64,000 bases of DNA from NCBI GenBank assembly GCA_014529385.2, contig CM043968.1, forward strand, positions 29,607,013-29,671,012, read 5' to 3'. The translations under genes were made by a program, and so were the position numbers. The DNA is from Adiantum capillus-veneris. Its lineage: Eukaryota; Streptophyta; Polypodiopsida; Polypodiales; Pteridaceae. Under the pieces are notes generated by a model that saw only the letters and a list, made by a program, of their open reading frames with translations, ran no database searches and was not told the origin of the DNA. Shown here in pieces: positions 13,201-23,159 of the stretch (positions are counted from its first letter, which is position 1; each line of letters starts with the position of its first letter).

Positions 13201-14540
13201 AATAGGTTGGACAAGTGGTGGACCTTGAATGTAAACTCCCCATGTACAAAATATCGTGGGTTTAAGGTATTTCAATGGATCTTAGCATCTTGGAGACATG
13301 GTGCAGCTTGCTTCTCTTCATGTTTCAATGGAGCCTATCTTGGACAAATGGTGGAGCATCCTTCTCTCCATGTTTCAATGGACCCTAGCTTAGACAAGTG
13401 GTGGACCTTTGCTTCTCTCTATGTTTCAATAGAGTTAGCTTGGACAAGTGGTGGAACTTGGAACCAAACCCCCATGTAAAACCTATCATGGTCATTCCAA
13501 GTGGTGAGAAAGAATACCCTTTAAGATATAGCCTTATAGGTTGGACAAGTGGTGGACCTTAACACCCAGATCTTCTTAATATAATGACATAGAGTGGAAA
13601 AGTGGTGAATCTTGACATCAAACCACTCATGCTACTAGTGATAATAGGTTGGACAAGTGGTGGACCTTGAATGTAAACCCCCCATGTACGAAATATCATG
13701 GGTTTAAGATATTTCAATGGAGCCTAGCATTTTGGAGACATGGTGCAGCTTGCTTCTCTTCATGTTTCAATCAAACCTGGCTTGGACAAATGGTGGAGCA
13801 TCCTTCTCTCCATGTTTCAATGGAGCCTAGCTTGGACAAGTGGTGGACCTTTGATTCTCTCTATGTTTCAATAGAGTTAGCTTGGACAAGTGGTGGACCT
13901 TGGAACCATACCCCTATGTAAAACCCATCATGTGCATTCCAAGTGGTGGTAAATAATACCATTTAAGATATAGCCTTATAGGTTGGACAAGTGGTGGACC
14001 TTAACACCCAGATCTTCTTAATATAATGACATAGAGTGGAAAAGTGGTGAATCTTGAGACCAAACCACTCATGCTACTAGGGATAATAGGTTGGACAAGT
14101 GGTGGACCTTGAATTTAAACCCCACATATACAAAATATCATGGGTTTAAGGTATTTCAATGGAGCCTAGCATCTCAAAGACATGGTGCATCTTGCTTCTC
14201 TTCATGTTTCAATGGAGCCTATTTTGGACAAATGGTGGAGCATCCTTCTCTCCATGTTTCAATGGACCCTAGATTGGACAAGTGGTGGACCTTTGCTTCT
14301 CTCTATGTTTCAATATAGTTAGCCTATATTAGACAATTAGTAGACCTCGAATCTCTCCATGTTGTCTAGAGCTGAGCTTGGACAAGTGGTGGACCTTACT
14401 TCTCCCTTCCCTTAGTTTACTAGCTTAAATGATCACTATGTATACTTGCTTAGATCTAGCTTGAACAAGTGGTGGAACTTGTATTCACACAAACTTAATC
14501 CATTACAAAAAAGTATATGTTAAAATAACATTTGGTTTTT

Positions 14541-14550
14541 TTTGTTTCAG
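14541..14550 (+). other. 3' splice acceptor upstream of the DGQH/SET gene
   Basis: A pyrimidine-rich tract ending 'tttgtttcag' sits 5 bp before the ATG at 14,556. This implies a 5' untranslated exon further upstream. If so, part or all of the satellite array lies in the first intron. No promoter or upstream exon was identified. Confidence 0.6.
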
Positions 14551-14555
14551 GAAAG

Positions 14556-17208
14556 ATGGCTCCAAAAAAACAGGTTGCAAGGGTTGCTGTCTCAGTTGAC
14601 TATACTTGCAATGATCTTAGGAAATGGTATTTGGACATACATGGTATAGAGGGTGCACAATTTCATAAGGTGCATCTATTTATTGCCAAAAAGGAGAATG
14701 ACAGCTTGTTTGAAGATGTTGGACAAGTTGTGGAAGCATCTGTCTCTGTAGTTGATAGTCATCCAGAGGTGGAATGCATTGACATTCTAGTTCCAATGAA
14801 TCTAGAATTTCAACTATCTCCAGGAGCATATGCATTGGAGCGCATGTCTAGAAACAAAGAAGAGACAATGTTTTCTCGAGGATGGAAGTTTGCAGAATCA
14901 AATCCAAATATCACAGCAGATCAACTTCAAAGCTCCATCATTGCCACACTACAACGAAAAAAGGTGAAAGCTTCACGACCACCATCCACAAAGAAGCAAG
15001 CAAAAGTGCAGAAAGTAGAAGCTAAGCGAACTAGTTCCATTTTGGATGTAGACAAGGCATCTTTGGCATCCTCATCAACAGAGGGTTCAATGTCAAAGAT
15101 GAGAATTGTGGATCCAGATGTTTTAGAAGCTGAGGCCATGAAAGGACAAGAAAAAGATACAGGTGGAATGAATAAGTACATAAATTATTTTCCTTTCCAA
15201 TATAGGGAATTTGATATCCCTATTCAAAATTGTTGGCTTGCTCCTGATCACTATAATGCACGTATTATGGATAAAAAACACGCTGAAAGTGTGTTATTTG
15301 GATTTTCACGGAGTACGACCAAGCCTGCAGCATGTGCATATTTGATGCCTGTTCGAAATGCAAAATCAAAGAAGGGGACTCCTTTGGCAGTAGAAGAGGT
15401 AGAGGAGCAAAAAATTAAAGATTATCATTATTGGATTCTTGATGGGCAGCATTCAATCTATGCTGCAAAAGTTTTGCTTCACAATGAACAAAACAACAAA
15501 GAGATCTTTGAAAGACTGATTAGCGTGTATAAATTTAGAAAGGCTCGCATTGTTGTGAATGCTCCTCCATTTGTTGCAACTGCTATATCTGCCATTGCAA
15601 ATGAGGAGGCTCAGGCATTGTATGTCAAGCAACCTTACAGCCAAATATTGAGACATTTACGGAGTCAATGGATCTTCTCAGGACGACCACCAAAGGCAGC
15701 AAGTGGAATTGCAGAGGGACATGCATCTCGTGCCGGATGGGATGTAAGTTATTTTCTTTGTCTTTTTGATAGTGTTTAATTAACAAATCTTGCTCAATAG
15801 TTTAATTATTTCTCTATTTCTTTTTAGGCTTTTCTTCGATTGGCAAGAATGAGTGCAGCAGCAAGTTGGATTGCTAAACAGGCACACATGGTCACGTACT
15901 CTGATTTAGTTTATGATTGCTGGATAGAAATCATTGAAAATCTAGAAGAGGAGAATAAGAAACCCCCAACAACTGTATTTAGATACCTTTGTGGCCTTGA
16001 GGAATCAGAGGTAAAGACTATTCAAGAAGAGATTAGAGATGAGAAGATTTTACTGTCAAAGAGTGCAAAGGATGGTGATGCAACTGACATGTATGATCGA
16101 ATCAAGCAGTTGAAGCAAGACAAATTGATTCAAGATGCACTTCTTGAAGGCTTCAACAATTTGAATGAGTCTTCACCATGTAAAGACTGGGAGGAGGTGG
16201 TCAAAATGTATAACATCAATGATGTTGTTTATAAAACAATTTTAATGCTATGCGAGGAATGGATCAGATCTAGTTTGACGCGTGGAACAAAGAAAATGGC
16301 TTTTCCAGATGGAGCAATAAAATACATGCAATGGGCAATTCACCTTCAAAAGGAGAAAACTGAGCCTAGAGATTTGCCATGGTCAATCTATGTGGTGAGC
16401 CTACAAATGGAAGGCAATCTCTACTTGATGCGCCACTTCAATAATAAAGTGCCTATTGGCTTATGTGTTTTAGATATGACAAAAAACGTTGGAGGCAATT
16501 TGAAGTGGAGTGAGGAGACATTTAACAATGCTTTGGATGGGATCTTGGCTATTGCTGGAGGGTCAACAGATCCTGGATTTGTCTTTCTTGCATTTGTGGA
16601 TTTCACTAACTTCACAAAATTGCAATGTGCCTTTCACGCCATGGGAGATAATCTGAGCTACCATTGTTGTGGTGCATTGCATCACTTTCCATCAGCTCCT
16701 TGCAAAGGAGCAATTCAATTCCTAACAGTTATTGCCTTCTTGGGACAAGGCAATGCATTTGAAGACCTGAGAAGAAGATCAGAGGAACATCCCATGCCAA
16801 TTGATTGTTCTCTTCTTCAAGTAGCAGATAACGATATGTCAGATTTGCAATATTTGGAGGCCAAAAAAAGAGCTTTGGTCAAGCACTACATTCGTACATA
16901 TTGTTTTGAAGACCGCAAGCTTGTTGATGTTTTTGGTGATGGCTCCTTGGTTGCACAAGAAGGAATACAACAGAAAAAAGAAGTTATCTGCTTAATTGAT
17001 AGTGTGGAGGAGGCAAAAAGCGTGGAGACCATGCTGCTAGACTTTGTTAAGTCTCATGAAGATATAGAAAAATGGGCTGGACTTCAACAATCCACTTCGC
17101 AATCAGGCGACATTGTGCCTGTTACAGAGGAGTGCTCTCCACAAAGAGAAGAAGAACAACAACAACACCATCCTCTGTCAATGGAGGACTTTTTGGAAAT
17201 GGAGACAC
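14556..17208 (+). CDS. DGQH (ParB-like) plus degenerate beta-class DNA-methylase-like protein, exons 1-2
   Basis: Exon 1 is 14,556-15,743 (396 codons) and exon 2 is 15,828-17,208. The start is the ATG 'MAPKKQV', just after a splice acceptor; an upstream in-frame ATG at 14,532 lies within the acceptor tract and is unlikely. Residues ~140-190 are Lys/Ser-rich and probably disordered. Around residue 295 is 'YWILDGQHSIYAAK', resembling the DGQHR/ParB-sulfiredoxin motif. In exon 2, 'LDMTKNVGGNLKWSEETFNNALDGIL' (from about residue 610) sits where beta-class amino-methyltransferases have DPPY followed by a helix. 'DPGFVFLAFVDFTNFTKL' resembles the following PGG strand, and 'LVDVFGDGSLVAQEG' (about residue 761) resembles SAM motif I (FxGxG). 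The order IV before I matches the permuted beta class and bacterial/phage ParB-methylase fusions. The DPPY is lost, so DNA methylation activity is doubtful. Reading past 17,208 gives a stop at 17,217-17,219; splicing there joins the SET exon in frame. The domain call is by eye; the exon structure is solid. Confidence 0.75.
15744..15827 (+). other. 84-bp intron between exons 1 and 2
   Basis: Donor 'gat|gtaagtt' and acceptor 'tctatttctttttag|gct'. The intron is AT-rich and phase 0, and removing it joins the two long frames without a stop. Without splicing, exon 1 would end at an early stop after a low-complexity tail. Confidence 0.9.
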
Positions 17209-19793
17209 GTATGTTTTGAGTTTCTTGTGCATGTTAGTGTTTCTTGTTACTGATTTGATACTCTTAATGTTAGATTTTGCTTTATATAGTATTGATTGAG
17301 TTTGTATTTTTTATCTCAAGCATTCAAGGTTTGAATGTAAATAGTAAATTACTTGAGTTTTTGAATGGTGGATCTGTAGACTAAAACTATAACATTTAAT
17401 ACTCACAAAGACTTAATTACTTAAGAGCTTGAACTCAATAAGTTTTGGACCTTTTATCAATACCCCCTTGATATGATACATTAGATCGTAGCATGGTTAA
17501 ATGGTGATGCTTCATAAATTGAACCTAGCTTAGACAGGTGCTGGAGCCTAAATTTAAACTAACCTTGCTAGAAGGGAGCTTATGTTTGGACTTTGAGAAC
17601 TAGCATAAGTAATCAATTAGAGCATAGATTAGACATGTGGTGGTGGCGGCCTTAGAGACCAAAATCTTAATGAGCTTGGAAAGGTATTTAAGTACTGCAA
17701 TTTACTTAGTTTTAGTACTCATTAAATGCATAGCTTGACAAAAGGTGGACCTTACATGGATCCTAATTTCAAGAGGTGTGGTAGACCTTCAAAACAAGCT
17801 CATATAGCTTGGACATGTGGTAGACCTTGCATGAAGACTAGTTTAGACAAGTGTGGTACACCTTGTAACCAACACCCATTTGTTATATTAGCTTGGACAA
17901 GTGGTGGACCTTGCTTTTATGTTTCAATGGAGCATATTTTGGACAGGTGGTAGACCTTGTTTCTCTCCATGCTTCAATGGAGAGAAACTTTAGCTTGGAC
18001 AAGTGGTGGACCTTGTTTTTATGTTTTAAAGGAGCATATTTCGGACAAGTGGTAGACATTGTTTCTCTCCATGGTTCAATGGAACCCACCTTAGACAAGT
18101 GAAGTACCTTGAAACCAAACCCCATAATACAACCTACTAAATAGGTTGGAAAATTGGTGGGATATGAAACCATCCATGATAGAGCATAGTATAGGTGAAA
18201 ACGTAGTGGTCCTTATATCAATTACCCATGCATAGCTTGGACAAGTGGTGGACCTTGATTCTCTCTATGTTTCAATGGATCCTATCTTGGACTAGAGATA
18301 TATCTTACTTAGTTCCATGCTTCAATGGATTGTAGCTTGGATAAGGAGTGGAACTTCAAACAAAACTCCACAGCATAGCATATATTAACAATTCATGGGT
18401 TTTATAGAGATTGTCTTGCCTATTTTGGAGAGTTGGTACACCTTTATTTTCCATTCTTCAATGGATCTGAGGTTGGACAAGCGGAGCTGGAGAAGTGGTC
18501 AACCTTAAATGAAACCTCCCATGCTACAACCCATCATAGATCGTATATGTAGTGGACCTTGAAACTCTTTTATGTCCCTAGCTTAGAGAAGCATTGCACT
18601 CTTGATTATCTCCATACATGAAGGCAAGGTTGGACAAGTGGTGGACCTTCAAACCAGAATCTCTATGCAATAATAGGCAAGTGGTGGAGCTTGTTTTCTC
18701 CATGTTCCAATGGAGCTAGCTTAGACAAACAATGGAGCTTGCTTCTCTCCATGTTTCAATGGATCCTAGCTTAGAAAAGTGGTGGAGCTTTGCTTCTCTC
18801 CATGTTCCAATGGACCATAGCTTAGACAAGTGGTAGACCTTGAAAAACACCCCCCGTATACAACATATTATGGGGTTTTCATGTTTCAATGGCTCCTAGC
18901 TTGGACAAATGGTAGAGCTTGCTTCTCTTTATGTTTCAATGGATCCAATCTTAGCCAAGGGTGGACTTGAAACAAGAATCCCCCCCCCATGTACAACGTA
19001 TTATGGGTTTTGAAAGCACTGGGAGAAAATAATAGCTTTGATAAGTGGTGGACCTTGCTTCTCTCCATGCTTCAATGGAGCCGAGGTTGGACACATGTTG
19101 GAGAGAAGATGGTTGCCCATGAAATAAGACCATGCATGCTATAATCAATCATATGTTGTACACATGGTGGACCTTGCAATTGTTTTATATGCCTAACTTG
19201 GACAAGTGGAGGACCCTTGATTACCTCCAGATATCAACAACAAGCCAAGTTTGGACAAGTGTAGTACCACCAAACCAGAATCTATATGCTACAATAGAGT
19301 ATAGGTAGGACACGCTGAACCTTGATAACAAACCATCCATGCTACTAGAGATGATAGGTTTCACATGTGGTGGAACCTTGTATCAATGTTCTATGTGTAG
19401 TTTTTGACTAGTGATAGACCTTGAAACTAATCCCTCTAGGCTACAAGAAAAAAGAGATGGATGAGGAGGCTAGACTACTTTTGTTGCATCAATGCATCCC
19501 ATGTTACCACATATACTATAGGGTTCTTGGATAAGTGTTGGATCTTGTGTCAATGCTCCATGTCTAGCTTGGACAAGTGGTGGACCTTGGTTCTCTCTAT
19601 GCTTCAAATGGGCAATAGATTGGAGACACAGTGGCCTTTTTTTTCCAATGATTTTATTTTTTGGAAACCTTGGAGGCACCATGTAAGAGGCACTCTAAGT
19701 CTTCCATACAATGGACCTATTGGACTATAAAATAATGATATCTTTCTTTGATATTGTCATTATTTTATGCATAATATTTTCTTCTTTTTGCAG
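17209..19793 (+). other. 2.6-kb intron invaded by satellite cores
   Basis: Donor 'gagacac|gtatgt' and acceptor 'ttctttttgcag|acacaaag'. Removing it joins exon 2 to the SET exon in frame: the split codon is C plus AC, and no stop occurs between 19,794 and the SET core. From about 17,735 to 19,600 the intron contains many degenerate forward copies of the 20-bp core, with contexts such as 'ctctccatgtttcaatgga' also found in the main array. The first ~500 bp (17,220-17,720) hold only sparse core remnants and no gene. If unspliced, the upstream frame stops at 17,219. Confidence 0.65.
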
Positions 19794-20349
19794 ACACAAA
19801 GGAGTTAAGTGATATAAAAACTAGATGTATTTCACACTATGATTGGCATGAAGATCCTTTTGGGACACCAACTTTTCCTATTCCCAAAGATGTAATTTTC
19901 CATATTAACGGTGTGGATTTTGAAGTGCGACTTTCATGTATTGAAGGAGCTGGTTATGGGCTATTTGTGCATACTACCTGTGAAAGTGGTTTGACTATTC
20001 TAAACTATGGAGGGCATAAGTATAGATTTCAAGACTGGAAAAAGATATGCAAAATATTTCCAAGAGCTTATAAATATTCTCTTCTAGAGGATCCAAACAT
20101 AGAAGAAGAGGAAGATCAATCATACATTATTGGTTGTGTAGAAGAAGGAAACGTGTCGGGCTATATAAATAGTTCTCACGTACAAATGTCTGTCCCAACG
20201 TACGCTATACATTTGATCCAAATTTTCCACCTTGGCATAAATGCACCTCTTCACACATCAAGTCAGAAGAATATGGCCATGTATGCATTGAGACTATTTG
20301 TCAAGTTGAAGCAGGAGAAGAGTTGTTTGCTGACTATAACTTTACTTGA
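19794..20349 (+). pseudogene. SET-domain exon broken by a frameshift
   Basis: SET domains transfer methyl groups to lysines, most often on histones. Seen here: 'GAGYGLF' (GxGxGLF motif) near 19,943, then 'LTILNYGG', then 'YIIGCVEEGN', then 'GYINSS' ending at about 20,176. At 20,177-20,178 the frame shifts: the next SET motif, 'NVCPNVRYTF', and the C-terminal 'AGEELFADYNF' with a stop at 20,347-20,349 are in another frame. The two halves are co-linear and cover a whole SET domain, so a 2-bp insertion (or 1-bp loss) explains it. Reading straight on gives an unrelated tail to 20,416. The His of the usual NHSC motif is replaced by Ser in 'INSS'. The exon appears to be the 3' end of the gene starting at 14,556. 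It is either a broken domain or an assembly error. Confidence 0.8.
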
Positions 20350-20989
20350 CATTGTAAAGTATTGTACATGGATGGAAATCTCAAGTACATGCATCATTTT
20401 CATTTTTCATGGATGAAATCTCAAGTGAATATAACATTTGATTATTGTTTAGTTTATGCTCAACGAGAATCTAGAGTGCTCTTATGCTTTGTGTGTTGTC
20501 TAACATATTTGACTACCTTGGCCATAGAATCTTGATTCTACTCTAGATTTGTGATAAATCTTACCAAAATTTAATCAATGTCTAGGTTGGACAAGTGGTG
20601 GGCTTCAAACATTACTGTCTTAAACAAGTGGAGTTATCTTACTTGAATAAGTGGTGGCCTTTGAATCCAAATCTAAGCCAAATCTCTAATTATTTCTTGT
20701 AGTCTAGGTTGGACATTTGGTGGACCTTGTATCCATGTTTCCTCAACAAGGGTGGCTTTTAGTTTTCACTTTAAGTACTCATCTTTAATAAAGTGTAGGA
20801 TGGAAAATGTTGAGTTAGTAGATTGTATTTTAGACAAGTGGTGTTTGGTGTACGAATGCTGAAAATGGTTGCAAGGATTCTAACAACGACTTTACCTTAA
20901 ATAAATTTCTTACTAGGAGTTCTACATATAAATATGGTGAATAAAATTCTAGTGGTTTTGAGATACCATTTGTGTGTGTGTTTTCTTAG
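20350..20989 (+). other. spacer or intron before the FCP1-like exon
   Basis: AT-rich, with three or four decayed forward satellite cores between 20,583 and 20,850. It ends in an acceptor 'tgtgtgtgttttcttag' at 20,989. No convincing reading frame is present. A 5' exon of the FCP1-like gene could lie here but cannot be picked out. Confidence 0.5.
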
Positions 20990-22188
20990 ATTCACAAACT
21001 GGAATGGATAATGCTCCTATGGTTCAGTCAACAACTATAGAATCCATAGATTCTATGGTTTCTAAAGTGCCCAAGATGGATGATATTTCTATACTAGAGT
21101 CTAGTGTTGTGCAACTTGAGCAAGCTTCCAATAATGAGAACCAAGAAATCGATGCTTCAAAAATGCAACATACATCAAAAGAGACTGAAAAGTCCACTCA
21201 CGAGCTATTGCCAATTGGTACTACGTCATGTAGCGTAGATGTTGAGAAATCCATGCTTACAATTATATTGGATTTAAATGGTCTATTGTTGAAACGTTCC
21301 CCTCAACCATCCTCACACCACAACTCAGTGCAAATGGATTCAAAAAGATATATTATACTCAGGCCAGGTTGCATCCAATTCTTGAAGACTATTTTACAGA
21401 GGTTTAATGTTGCAATTTGGTCGACAGCTACTAGGAATAATGTGTATCAAATCCTTGCAGCACTAAACAACTTAGCTGAGGATACATTGCCTTTCTTTGC
21501 AATTTGGTCGCAAGATGTTTGCTACACCGCTCAAACTCAAAAATTGTTTAGACCCGACAATCCAAACGTTGAGGCAATGTTCAAGCCTCTAGCCAAAATT
21601 GCCATGGGGTTTGAATGTGATCCACAAAGAACAGTGCTTATTGATGACTCTCCTTACAAGGGATGTATTTCACCAGCAAACAATTGCATTTTTCCACCAC
21701 AATTTGATGCTGAGAAGATGGTTGACAATATGCTCTTGGAGGAGCTACTGCCATACTTGATTCAGCTTGATGAGAGAAGGGATGTGCGTGATTTAATTGC
21801 TTCTAATCGTTATGGACAACCTATAGTGACAAATGATAGTGAATACAAACAAATCATGGAGTATTGGAAGCAGAAAAATGATGTTTGGTCAGCTAAGGTG
21901 TTCTTTACAAGAAGAATACCACCTGCAAAAGGTGACAGAGATGAAACTATCATTGAAGATGCAAGTGACACAAGCCACCGCAATGAAATGAGAAGAGCCC
22001 AAATACAAGAGATCTTGGCAAAGGAGCGTACACCCATTGAAAGCATGAAGGCGTCACAATTGACCACTTTAGCTAGGCAATTGGGTTGTAACACAAAAGG
22101 AGTTTTGAAGGCAACCACAGCAAAGGCTTATATAAATAAGGTGAAAGCTGAGAACAATCTTCTAAGGCTGGATAGAAAGCAACCCTAA
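20990..22188 (+). CDS. FCP1/NIF-like HAD-family protein, intact
   Basis: The exon begins after the acceptor at 20,989; the first ATG in frame is 21,004 (MDNAPMVQ...), giving about 394 codons, though a 5' exon may add more. An acidic/Ser-rich N-terminus of ~85 residues precedes an FCP1-homology region. 'ILDLNGLLLKR' stands for HAD motif I (DxDx), 'YIILRPGC' is the substrate-loop strand, 'VAIWSTATRNN' is motif II, and 'VLIDDSPYKG' is the acidic motif III. FCP1-type enzymes dephosphorylate proteins such as the RNA polymerase II tail. Here the second catalytic Asp of motif I is Asn, a change also seen in other plant FCP1-like proteins to my knowledge, so activity is uncertain. The C-terminal ~65 residues are basic and helical ('ASQLTTLARQLGCNTKG'), weakly SAP-like. 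The gene follows the SET exon on the same strand. Confidence 0.85.
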
Positions 22189-22189
22189 G

Positions 22190-22282
22190 GTACTAGTGAC
22201 ATGTCATATATTCTTGATACACATGCTTGAACACTCATGTGCATGGTATCTAACAAATCTTTCTTTTTATTCCTTCCTGCAG
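22190..22282 (+). other. probable 3'-UTR intron of the FCP1-like gene
   Basis: A donor 'ctaag|gtacta' lies one base after the TAA stop and an acceptor 'ccttcctgcag' ends at 22,282. The following ~150 bp end in an AT-rich stretch with 'aatgaaatgaaaag' that could contain a polyadenylation signal. Reading through would not extend the protein because the stop comes first. Confidence 0.45.
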
Positions 22283-23158
22283 GATCTTACAAAGGATACT
22301 ACTAGATGGAGCTCAATCAATAGAGATTTTGATATTTTTGCTCAAAATAATGAAGCAGTCACCTACATTTTTTGTTTATCAATTTCTTGAGAGACTTTAT
22401 TTTAGTTTGTAATCATCAAATGAAATGAAAAGTATCCTTCTTATTAAGATTGTTGATCTTTTTCTTGTTCAAACCTTCAATTGTGATTTATAGTTTTGTT
22501 AGCATGAGATTGTGCTTTTTTAGTTTGAAAAAAACTGTCAAAGATCCAAGTCTTTTTGGCTTTACTTAAGTTATTAATTGTGAAAGATCCAAGTCTTTTT
22601 GCTTTACTTAAGTTATTGATTGCCTATGTAATAGTCCTTAAAACAATATCGGATGGCTTTCTTGCTCCCATGTCTCACATTGGTCTTTAGGTAAGACAAG
22701 TGGTGACCTTGAAAGTATGGTCTCATATCTCGATCAAGTGAAGAGACATGAAGCTTAAATATCACTACTATGTATCTAGTGTTAAACTCCATCGAGACAA
22801 AGACTAGATAGCCAAATTGCAGTCGAGTTTAAGTGAAAAATCCATTTGAGCTAAGGTAAAACTTATAGTGCCTCATTTTTCTAGGATTCTACCCCATCAA
22901 GGAAGTTAGAATCTAGCACAAACCAATTAAGACTCTTTTGGAGCCTAGATAGGACAATTCGTGGAACTTATGAAACTTATTATTGAGTTAGAGTTTAGTT
23001 TAGATAAGCAAAAGATCTTCAAACCAGCACTTGACTTTCTTACTATTCAATATTCAAAGTCCCTTGAGGCTAACAAATTACATACCCACTTGTAACCTAA
23101 CTAATGAGTAATTATATAGATCTAAGCAAGTATATATAATGAGTCTTCAAACTAATAA
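22283..23158 (+). other. 3' UTR and gene-free spacer
   Basis: Probable 3' UTR to about 22,430, followed by AT-rich sequence. It contains a ~40-bp direct repeat ('gaaagatccaagtctttttg', 22,541 and 22,582) and one decayed forward satellite core near 22,690. No gene seen. Confidence 0.5.
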
Positions 23159-23159
23159 T

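Larger units (their letters stand above)
385..14480 (+). repeat. satellite-like array with a 20-bp core, forward orientation
   Basis: The core TTGGACAAGTGGTGGACCTT, or a close variant, recurs on the plus strand dozens of times. From about 1,200 on, cores are organised into units of ~425 or ~442 bp. Each unit has four to five diverged core contexts in fixed order: a 'ttataggttggacaag' copy followed by 'aacaccc', an 'agcttggacaag' copy followed by 'gaatgtaaacccc', a weaker 'cttggacaaatggtggagcatcc' copy, one followed by 'tttg', and one followed by 'ggaaccaaaccccc'. Units at 6,824, 7,249, 8,114, 8,539, 8,964 and 9,832 are nearly identical; units before 3,000 and after 10,600 are more diverged, as expected for arrays homogenised in the middle. 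Long frames run through the units but start with TTG rather than ATG, so I do not call genes. Confidence 0.93.

Noticed and set aside
1164-14318. Repeated ~90-residue frames ('MDKWWTLNVNPSS...') in each forward satellite unit
   Set aside because: They begin at TTG within the 20-bp core, have no ATG, are identical because units are recently homogenised, and change frame or break in diverged units. They are read-through of satellite DNA.
385-14480. CRISPR-like array (short repeats with spacers)
   Set aside because: The spacing is nested in long tandem units and the spacers themselves repeat; the context is eukaryotic with introns and LTR elements.
14532-14555. Upstream start codon giving 'MVFFVSGK' before MAPKKQ
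   Set aside because: It lies inside a polypyrimidine tract and splice acceptor; the ATG at 14,556 is more plausible.
20180-20416. C-terminal ~80 residues of the unspliced SET frame ('QMSVPTYAIHLIQ...')
   Set aside because: The SET motifs continue in another frame, so this tail is out of frame.
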